DNA from: Clostridiales bacterium
GTDB lineage: Bacteria; Bacillota; Clostridia; Christensenellales; Aristaeellaceae
Reading direction: 5' to 3'
Assembly (NCBI GenBank): GCA_012522875.1
Contig: JAAYJP010000262.1
Coordinates: 1 to 35,474 of the forward strand
Length of the DNA: 35,474 nucleotides
Shown piece by piece: positions 23,723-30,115 of this stretch. Numbering within the stretch: position 1 is the stretch's first letter; each line of letters begins with the position of its first letter. Under the pieces are notes generated by a model, which worked only from the letters and a program-made list of their open reading frames with translations, had not been told where the DNA came from and did not search any database. The position numbers and the translations under genes were made by a program.

Positions 23723-24898
23723 CTATATGGTCACAAGGAAGGCTGCGATACGCTCAAAGGCTTCCCGCAATCGGTCAGTCCCGGTGGCATAGCAGCAGCG
23801 GATATGTCCCTTGCCGCTGTCACCAAAAGCGGATCCTGGCACACAGACAACCGCCTTTTCCTGAAGCAGCCGGTCACAGAAGGTGTCACTTGAAAGTCCT
23901 GTTTTGCTGATGGAAGGGAACATGTAGAATGCGCCTTTTGGCTCAAAACACTCTAGTCCCATGTCCCTGAAAGCCTTGAGCATCAAGCGCCTGCGCTGGT
24001 TATAGCTCTCCCGCATGCGGGCAATGTCCTCATAGCCCGTTTCCCTCCCGCGCTTGAGCGCATACCAGGCTGCTACCTGGCTTTGCCGGCTTGCACACAT
24101 AATGGTGTACTGATGAATCTTGGCGGCCGCTGATGTAAAGGCCTTGGGGGCACAGAGATAGCCCAGCCGGAACCCTGTCATGGCAAAAGCCTTGGAAAAG
24201 CCACTGATGGTCATGGTCCGCTCCCACATCCCGGGGAGAGATGCCATGGACACTTGAGAGAATCCATCATAGGTAAGTTCGCTGTAGATTTCATCACAAA
24301 TGACAAATAAATCATGTTTCATAGCAACCCGGGCGACCGCTTCCAGTTTTTCCCTTGGCAGTACAGCGCCGGTGGGGTTGGAGGGGTAGGACAAAAGAAT
24401 CACCTTGCTGTGGGGCGTAATGCAGGACTCAAGATCCTTGGCGTCCAGTTCAAAGGCATCCTTTGCCATGGTATGTACCTGAACGGGCACGCCGCCGGCA
24501 AACCGGGTGCAGGCTTGGTAACTGATGTAGCAAGGTTCCGGGATCAGCACCTCATCACCGGGGCTTAGAATAGCGCGAAGCGCAATATCAATGGCTTCGC
24601 TTGCCCCCACCGTTACCAGGACCTCGCTGTGGGGATTATACCCCACATGGAAACGTTCCTTCAAATAACGGCTGATTTCCTCGCGGAGGGGCATAATGCC
24701 ATAGTTGGTGGTGTACTGGGTTTCCCCGTCCAGGAGGCTGTCAATAGCAGCATTGCGCATGGGAAAAGGTGTGACGAAGTCAGGCTCTCCCACCCCCAGG
24801 GAAATGGCATCCTTCATGGTACTGGCCGTGTCAAAGAATTTCCGGATAGCACTGGGCGGCACGGCACTGATCGCAGGATTGATGAAGCGCTCACTCAC
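23723..24898 (-). CDS. Class I/II pyridoxal-phosphate aminotransferase
   Basis: A 391-residue PLP-dependent aminotransferase of the aspartate aminotransferase fold. Visible residues are SYPSNPTG with N174, CDEIYSELTY with D202 and Y205, and the PLP lysine K236 in GFSKAFAMTGFRLGY with R244. The family covers aspartate, alanine and aromatic aminotransferases (AspC, PatA, AlaT-like), so the substrate is not decided. The GTG start overlaps the Lrp/AsnC regulator stop as GTGA; this regulator-aminotransferase pair is common in Bacillota and suggests amino-acid-responsive control. Length is normal. Confidence 0.92.
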   Translation of the reverse strand: MSERFINPAISAVPPSAIRKFFDTASTMKDAISLGVGEPDFVTPFPMRNAAIDSLLDGETQYTTNYGIMPLREEISRYLKERFHVGYNPHSEVLVTVGASEAIDIALRAILSPGDEVLIPEPCYISYQACTRFAGGVPVQVHTMAKDAFELDAKDLESCITPHSKVILLSYPSNPTGAVLPREKLEAVARVAMKHDLFVICDEIYSELTYDGFSQVSMASLPGMWERTMTISGFSKAFAMTGFRLGYLCAPKAFTSAAAKIHQYTIMCASRQSQVAAWYALKRGRETGYEDIARMRESYNQRRRLMLKAFRDMGLECFEPKGAFYMFPSISKTGLSSDTFCDRLLQEKAVVCVPGSAFGDSGKGHIRCCYATGTDRLREAFERIAAFLVTI

Positions 24899-25386
24899 GG
24901 GGATACTGCCAGGCGGTTGTCTTCTCCGCTGTCCTCAAATACAACGCCATCCTGTTTATATCGCTTCAGCACAAAGCTGGTGGCAGTTCCTGTCACGGTT
25001 TCAAGGGGGCTCAGGCGTTCTGATACAAACTGCGCAAGTTCCTTAAGCGTCGGCGCTTCCACCAGGATGAGCAGATCGTAGTTGCCGCTCATCAGGTAAA
25101 GGCTTTTCACCTCACTGAAACGGTAGATGCGTTTGGCTACCGCATCAAAACCAAAATCCCTCTGCGGTGTGACCCTCACCTCAATCATCGCTTCTACCCG
25201 CTGCCGCTCCGCCTTGTCCCAATTGATGATGGGTCGGTAACGAAGAATGATCTGATCTCTTTCTAGTTCCTCGATATGCTGCGCAACCTCCACCAGGCTT
25301 TGGCCCGTCATGGTTGCGATCTGCTCCAACGGAGTCCTGCAGTCTTCGCTCAATATCTCCAGTATCTGCTGCTTTGTCCCATTCAT
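24895..25386 (-). CDS. Lrp/AsnC family transcriptional regulator
   Basis: A 163-residue regulator with an N-terminal winged helix (about 1-55: QILEILSEDCRTPLEQIATMTG, then the recognition helix) and a C-terminal RAM/AsnC ligand domain containing VKSLYLMSGNYDLLILVEA, where the glycine and following residues commonly bind amino acids. Such proteins form octamers that sense amino acids. I chose the ATG at MNGTKQQ because GAGGTG lies five bases upstream; a GTG two codons earlier overlaps that site. It follows fhs by nine bases and overlaps the aminotransferase, its probable regulatory target. Confidence 0.9.
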   Translation of the reverse strand: MNGTKQQILEILSEDCRTPLEQIATMTGQSLVEVAQHIEELERDQIILRYRPIINWDKAERQRVEAMIEVRVTPQRDFGFDAVAKRIYRFSEVKSLYLMSGNYDLLILVEAPTLKELAQFVSERLSPLETVTGTATSFVLKRYKQDGVVFEDSGEDNRLAVSP

Positions 25387-25395
25387 TTCCACACC

Positions 25396-27063
25396 TCAGA
25401 AAACGCCGCTGATGACACCCTGGTCGCTTACATCAATTCCGTTAGCCGCAGGCGCCTTGGGCAGCCCCGGCATAGCGATAATATCCCCTGCGAATGCCAC
25501 CACAAATCCCGCGCCGGCTGACAGGCGCACATCGCGGATGGTGAGCTCATAGCCCCTGGGCACGCCCAGGCGCTTGGGATCATCGCTGAATGAATACTGC
25601 GTTTTGGCGATGCACACGGGCATATAATCATAGCCCTCCCTGGTGAGATCGTCCAGCATTTTCCCGGCCTGGGCTGTAAAAACCACGCTGCCCGCTTGAT
25701 AAACCCTTGTGGCAATGGCTTCAATTTTGTCCCTCAGCGGCAAGTCATCCGGATAAGTGAAGGAAAGGGGTCTGCCTGTGCCTTCCTCCGCTGCACGGCA
25801 TACCTCCTCAGCCAGTTCACTGGCACCCTTGCCGCCCTTCTCCCAGCTGTCACAAAAGCGGCAGGGAATATTTTCACTGGCCATGGAAGCTTCCAGCGCT
25901 TCAATCTCCCCGCGTGAGTCTGTGACGAAGTGGTTAATGGCTACCACCACCGGCAGCTTCCAGACCTCCCGCACATTGCGAACATGCTGCAGGAGATTTT
26001 CGATGCCCACTTCCAGCGCTGCGATGTTTTCCTTGTTCAGCTCGTTCTTTTGAACGCCGCCGTGGTGTTTGAGCGCTCGGATGGTCGCTACCAGCACCAC
26101 ACAATCAGGCTTCAGGCCGCTGGCGCGGCACTTGATATCGATAAACTTCTCCGCCCCCAGGTCAGCCCCAAAACCTGCCTCGGTCACTACGTAATCAGAA
26201 AGCCTCAGCGCAAGCTTGGTGGCCGTAACAGAGTTGCAGCCATGGGCGATATTTGCAAAGGGCCCTCCATGAATGAGCGCTGGGGTTGAATCAATGGTTT
26301 GCACAAGGTTTGGCATCAGGGCATCTCTAAGGAGGGCTGCCATGGCACCCTGAGCGCCGATTTGCGCGCAGGTTATGCTCTCCCCCTGGTAGGTTTTGGC
26401 CACGACGATGTTGCCCAGGCGGCTTTTGAGGTCCTTGAGGCCATCCGCCATGCAGAATACAGCCATTACTTCGCTTGCTGCCGTGATATCAAAGCCATCC
26501 TCACGGGGCATTCCGCTCTTGCCCCCGCCAAGACCGCTGACGATTCTGCGCAGCTGCCGATCATTCATGTCCATGCAGCGGCGCCAGCGCACCTGCCTGG
26601 GGTCGATATTCAGCCGGTTGCCCTGCTGGATATGATTGTCCACCATAGCGGCGAGAAGGTTATTGGCCGTGGTGACAGCATGCAGGTCACCGGTAAAGTG
26701 CAGGTTGATATTCTCCATCGGAAGCACTTGGGCATACCCGCCGCCCGTGGCGCCGCCCTTCATGCCAAAAACGGGGCCCAGGGAAGGCTCCCTTAAAGCC
26801 AGCATGGCTTTTTTGCCATTCCAGGTCAAGCCATCGGCCAGTCCAATAGACACCGTGGTCTTTCCTTCCCCTGCCGCGGTCGGCGTGATCGCTGTCACCA
26901 GGATGAGCTTTCCCTTGACTGGCCGGCTCTGAAAGGGAATTGGATCAACTTTTGCGATATAACGACCGTAGGGCTGCAGATGCTCAATATCAATGCCAGC
27001 TTTCTGCGCAATTTCTCCAATGGGCTTCAGTTTGGCCGCCTGGGCGATCTGGATGTCGTTCAT
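25396..27063 (-). CDS. fhs: Formate-tetrahydrofolate ligase
   Basis: A 555-residue enzyme that joins formate to tetrahydrofolate using ATP, giving 10-formyl-THF for purine synthesis, the glycine/serine pathway or the Wood-Ljungdahl methyl branch. The P-loop TPTAAGEGKTTVSIGL lies near 60-75, followed by the signatures EPSLGPVFGMKGGATGGGYAQV and NLHFTGDLHAVT; later TEAGFGADLGAEKF and RALKHHGGV are conserved. GGAGGG precedes the ATG. No folD, fchA or other Wood-Ljungdahl genes are present, so a housekeeping C1 role is as likely as acetogenesis. It lies downstream of a GntR regulator and is apparently co-transcribed with it. Confidence 0.97.
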   Translation of the reverse strand: MNDIQIAQAAKLKPIGEIAQKAGIDIEHLQPYGRYIAKVDPIPFQSRPVKGKLILVTAITPTAAGEGKTTVSIGLADGLTWNGKKAMLALREPSLGPVFGMKGGATGGGYAQVLPMENINLHFTGDLHAVTTANNLLAAMVDNHIQQGNRLNIDPRQVRWRRCMDMNDRQLRRIVSGLGGGKSGMPREDGFDITAASEVMAVFCMADGLKDLKSRLGNIVVAKTYQGESITCAQIGAQGAMAALLRDALMPNLVQTIDSTPALIHGGPFANIAHGCNSVTATKLALRLSDYVVTEAGFGADLGAEKFIDIKCRASGLKPDCVVLVATIRALKHHGGVQKNELNKENIAALEVGIENLLQHVRNVREVWKLPVVVAINHFVTDSRGEIEALEASMASENIPCRFCDSWEKGGKGASELAEEVCRAAEEGTGRPLSFTYPDDLPLRDKIEAIATRVYQAGSVVFTAQAGKMLDDLTREGYDYMPVCIAKTQYSFSDDPKRLGVPRGYELTIRDVRLSAGAGFVVAFAGDIIAMPGLPKAPAANGIDVSDQGVISGVF

Positions 27064-27107
27064 ACAACCCTCCTGTAATCATATCCGGTTAACTACACCG
27101 GTGCTGT

Positions 27108-27806
27108 TCAATCCAAAGCGGATGGCATATCCTTAGCGGACTTGCTGACCACCGCCAGGCAAGCGTTCATGCTCTCGCTGATATGCTTTCGCATGAGTTC
27201 AGAAAACGCCGCTTCATCCCGGGAACCAAGCAAACGCAGCATATCATGGTGCTCTTGATGCGCGCCCGATCTACGGACGACACTGTCTATCGCCATTCTG
27301 GAAAAGCGCATGACAAACTCCTCCTGGTTTTCAATCACCCGGAGAATGCGCCGCTTGTCGGAAACCCGTTCAATGGTGCTGTGGAACTCCCGGTTGAGAA
27401 TCGACAGCATCTGGGCATCCCGGGCTTCCTGGGCCACATCCATTCTCTCCAGGATTTTCTGAAGCTTCCCTATATCCTCCTGGTTGATGTTTTTTATAAT
27501 GGAAGGAACAATCAGCATCATCAGAGCGTTGCGGATGGCAAATATTTCTTCAATATCTTCAAGTGTAAATGCGCTCACCAGCACCCCGCGGCGCGCAACA
27601 TATTCCACCAAGCCATCCAATTCCAGTTTTCTGAATGCTTCACGCAGGGGGGTGCGGCTGATGTGCATGCTCTGGGCATAAGCTGTTTCAATCAGGCGGG
27701 TTCCGGCAGGAATCTCGCCCAGGATGATGGCATGCTTCAGGGTCTCATAGGTTGTCTCTCGGATCGGCCTGTTCTGCTCAGGCTTATCCATGCGTTGTTT
27801 TGCCAA
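27108..27806 (-). CDS. GntR-family transcriptional regulator, FadR/FCD type
   Basis: A 232-residue regulator with an N-terminal GntR winged helix (about 15-80; ETTYETLKHAIILGEIPAGTRL and ISRTPLREAFRKLELDGLVEY) and a C-terminal all-helical FCD ligand domain (about 85-220). In FCD domains a metal is often bound by Asp and three His; histidines are visible in NREFHSTIE, SGAHQEHHDML and RKHISESM. The ligand is unknown, probably a carboxylate. The TTG start follows GGAGGGG at good spacing. It is the first gene of a probable six-gene operon starting at a near-consensus promoter, and precedes fhs by 44 bases. Confidence 0.92.
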   Translation of the reverse strand: MAKQRMDKPEQNRPIRETTYETLKHAIILGEIPAGTRLIETAYAQSMHISRTPLREAFRKLELDGLVEYVARRGVLVSAFTLEDIEEIFAIRNALMMLIVPSIIKNINQEDIGKLQKILERMDVAQEARDAQMLSILNREFHSTIERVSDKRRILRVIENQEEFVMRFSRMAIDSVVRRSGAHQEHHDMLRLLGSRDEAAFSELMRKHISESMNACLAVVSKSAKDMPSALD

Positions 27807-27830
27807 AAAAACCCCTCCTTTTTCGCGTTG

Positions 27831-27859
27831 ATATTACCTTTCCTGTATAAAGATGTCAA
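27831..27859 (-). promoter_or_regulatory. Strong promoter of the gntR-fhs operon
   Basis: On the minus strand a perfect TTGACA is followed after 17 bases by TAATAT. The TGA of the -35 box is also the truB stop codon, so the promoter overlaps the end of the rimP-truB operon. The start near 27824 leaves a leader of about 17 bases. Confidence 0.8.
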
Positions 27860-28770
27860 GAATCGGCGCGATTGGGTCCTTCAACCGGCTGATATAGCAT
27901 CGTACGCGCCCTCAGACTGCCACCAAACAATTCGAATATACCGACGAAAGCATTTCCGGCATACAGCCGGAAAGGCCCTTGGGGAACAAATCGGCCGTTC
28001 AGGCGCGGGTCATCAGACGCAACTCGCACGCCCCCAGCCAGCAGGTGGGTCAAACTCACAGGCGCATCCATCCGCGGCAAATAAACAAGTGCCCGGTCAG
28101 TAGGGATTATCCATTGCGCCAGGGCTTCCTTCCCAGCCTGGCGCAATTCTTCAGGCGTCACGCTGTCGACGATCTTCTGCCCTGCGCTTTCCTCACGAAT
28201 CAGCAGGCGCATATGAGCCGGGCAGCCCAGCGCAACGCCAATATCATGGCAAAGGGTGCGTATATAGGTACCCTTTCCGCAGGTAACGCGCAACAGGAAG
28301 CTATGGGAAGGCATTTCCCTGATGATAACAATGCGATGAACCTCCGCCTTCCGCGGTTCAAGGGCTGCATGCCTGCCTTCCCGAGCCAGTTTATAAGCCG
28401 GCTTGCCGTCGGACTTCAGCGCAGAATATTGGGGCGGGATCTGGCTAATGGCACCGGTGAACCTGGGCAGTACAGAGAAAAGGTTTTCTGCGTCTGGAAA
28501 ACGGCTGCCCCGGACTGTAACTTTCCCCTGGGCATCCTGGGTATCTGTAGCCTGTCCAAAAGCGATTTCGGCCAGGTACACCTTGCGGCCCGCCATCAAA
28601 TAATCTGAAATTCTTGTGGCCCGGCCCAGCAGGATCGGCAGAACTCCCGCAGCCTCCGGGTCCAGGGTGCCAGCGTGCCCTGCCTTCAGTCCACTCAGGC
28701 GTTTAATGAAAGCAACCGCCTGCGCGCTTGACATGCCAGGCGGTTTCATGAAGTTGACAACACCCTGCAT
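27856..28770 (-). CDS. truB: tRNA pseudouridine(55) synthase TruB
   Basis: A 304-residue enzyme making pseudouridine 55 in the T-loop of nearly all tRNAs. The catalytic aspartate is D37 in GHAGTLDPEAAGVLP; the RNA-binding KVYLAEIAFG, PPQYSALKSDGKPAYKLAREG and GTYIRTLCHDIG are conserved, and a PUA-like tail follows (about 235-300). It overlaps the nrnA stop by ATGA. The gene is last in the rimP operon; ribF, which often follows truB in Bacillota, is not here. No terminator is visible after it. Confidence 0.96.
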   Translation of the reverse strand: MQGVVNFMKPPGMSSAQAVAFIKRLSGLKAGHAGTLDPEAAGVLPILLGRATRISDYLMAGRKVYLAEIAFGQATDTQDAQGKVTVRGSRFPDAENLFSVLPRFTGAISQIPPQYSALKSDGKPAYKLAREGRHAALEPRKAEVHRIVIIREMPSHSFLLRVTCGKGTYIRTLCHDIGVALGCPAHMRLLIREESAGQKIVDSVTPEELRQAGKEALAQWIIPTDRALVYLPRMDAPVSLTHLLAGGVRVASDDPRLNGRFVPQGPFRLYAGNAFVGIFELFGGSLRARTMLYQPVEGPNRADS

Positions 28771-29744
28771 CAGGTGATCATCCCTTCCAGGTATGCACTC
28801 ATCATTGCCACCGCTTCATCAAAGGGTTTGCTGATTGTGCATCCAGCCGCCAGGACATGGCCGCCGCCGCCAAAATGTGTGGCAGCCCGGGATACATCAT
28901 AGGGCGGTAGGCTTCTCAGGCTGAATTTCACCCCTTCAGAGGTTTCTGTGGCCAAAAAGGTCGCCTTGACCCCCCGGATGTTCAACCCGAAGTTCACGAT
29001 GCCCTCAGCTTGCTCCATATTGGCATCAAGGTCAGAAAAATCGCTGTCGCGAAGCAGAATTCTGGTCAGTTTTCCGCCCGACAGGTATGCAAGCGAATCA
29101 AGCGCCCTGGTCAAGAGCCTGATATATGCCGGCTGCTTCACCAGATGTAGTTGCCTTGCTGCCGCTGCAATGGGGAGGTCCGCTTTCATGAGTGCGGCCA
29201 TCTGGGAGAAAAGCTCCTCTGTCATCTTGCCAAAACTGAAGTTTCCGGTATCAGTTGACAGGGCTGTGTACAGGTAGATCGCCACATCCTGGGTAATGGT
29301 TGCTCCAAAGGCTTCAAAAAGACGGTAGACCAGGACGCCTGTGGCTGCCACCTCTTCGTCCACATAACTCACTTGTGCAAACACTCCATTGGTGGCGTGG
29401 TGGTCTATCTTAAGAGACTGGGGGCTTGAAAGAAAACTGGAACCGCAGTCCCCCAGCCTGGCAAAATCGGAGGCGTCAACAGAGATGCTCAGGTCAAAGG
29501 CCCCGTGTTTCATCGAGGCAAATTTGGCCGCCGAAGTTACCCGCTCCCATCCCGGCAAAAAGCACAGGCTCTCCGGAACCGGATCCTGGCAGACAATTAC
29601 CGTCTCCTTGCCGAGTTGCCTAAGCAAAGAGTCCAGTGCCAAAACAGAACCGATGGCATCGCCATCGGGCTGCAAATGGGTAGCCAGCAGCACCCGCCGC
29701 GCGCCTTTGATAATGGCGGCAGCAGCAGAAATGTCAGGCTTCAC
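28770..29744 (-). CDS. nrnA: DHH-DHHA1 phosphoesterase NrnA (nanoRNase / pAp phosphatase)
   Basis: A 324-residue enzyme that degrades 2-5 nucleotide RNA oligomers and pAp, and in some species pApA from c-di-AMP breakdown. DHH motifs include ATHLQPDGDAIGS, SVDASDFAR, KIDHHATN and STDTGNF; the DHHA1 domain ends in THFGGGGHVLAAGC. If it hydrolyses pApA it would act downstream of PgpH, encoded in the same window; that is inference. I chose the GTG start (VKPDISAA), with a GGGGG stretch upstream inside rbfA, because a longer frame adds 21 residues not typical of the family. It overlaps rbfA by 11 bases. Confidence 0.93.
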   Translation of the reverse strand: MKPDISAAAAIIKGARRVLLATHLQPDGDAIGSVLALDSLLRQLGKETVIVCQDPVPESLCFLPGWERVTSAAKFASMKHGAFDLSISVDASDFARLGDCGSSFLSSPQSLKIDHHATNGVFAQVSYVDEEVAATGVLVYRLFEAFGATITQDVAIYLYTALSTDTGNFSFGKMTEELFSQMAALMKADLPIAAAARQLHLVKQPAYIRLLTRALDSLAYLSGGKLTRILLRDSDFSDLDANMEQAEGIVNFGLNIRGVKATFLATETSEGVKFSLRSLPPYDVSRAATHFGGGGHVLAAGCTISKPFDEAVAMMSAYLEGMIT

Positions 29745-30105
29745 TGTTGTTATTATCCCCCTGTTCACCAAGCACTTGCCTGAGTATGCCGGAAATATGG
29801 ATGCCATACTCGATGTTCTGATCCGCTATAAACTGGAGCTGGGGTGTATAGCGAAGCGACAGGGCCTGTCCCAGAGCATGCCGGAGAAAACCTGCGGCGC
29901 CTTTTAACGCCTTGATCAGGTCATCGCGCTTTTCGTTCTCAAGGACGCTGATAAAAACCTTGGCAAATCGCAGGTCCCGGGTGGTCTCCACGCGGGTGAT
30001 GCTAAAGGTGCCGCTGACGCGTGGATCCCGTACCTCCTCACGGATAATGCGATCAAGGGCACGCTTGACCTCGTCGGATATGCGGTCTATGCGGTATTGG
30101 GGCAC
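29734..30105 (-). CDS. rbfA: 30S ribosome-binding factor RbfA
   Basis: A 123-residue KH-fold factor that binds the 30S subunit late in assembly and near the 5' end of 16S rRNA. The family pattern is plain: YRIDRISDEVKRALDRIIREEVRDPR, then ITRVETTRDLRFAKVFISVL, and LRYTPQLQFIADQNIEYG. The GTG start has AAGGAGG six bases upstream; a longer frame opening inside infB is not supported. It lies 10 bases after infB, in the classic infB-rbfA order. Confidence 0.95.
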   Translation of the reverse strand: MPQYRIDRISDEVKRALDRIIREEVRDPRVSGTFSITRVETTRDLRFAKVFISVLENEKRDDLIKALKGAAGFLRHALGQALSLRYTPQLQFIADQNIEYGIHISGILRQVLGEQGDNNNSEA

Positions 30106-30115
30106 TGTGCCCTCC

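Noticed and set aside
27064..27107. ACCGG-containing partial palindrome between gntR and fhs as a GntR operator
   Set aside because: The symmetry is short and no promoter with correct spacing lies there, so I could not support an operator.
27183..28103. 306-codon plus-strand frame crossing the gntR-truB boundary
   Set aside because: It runs opposite two conserved genes and through their promoter; chance open frame.
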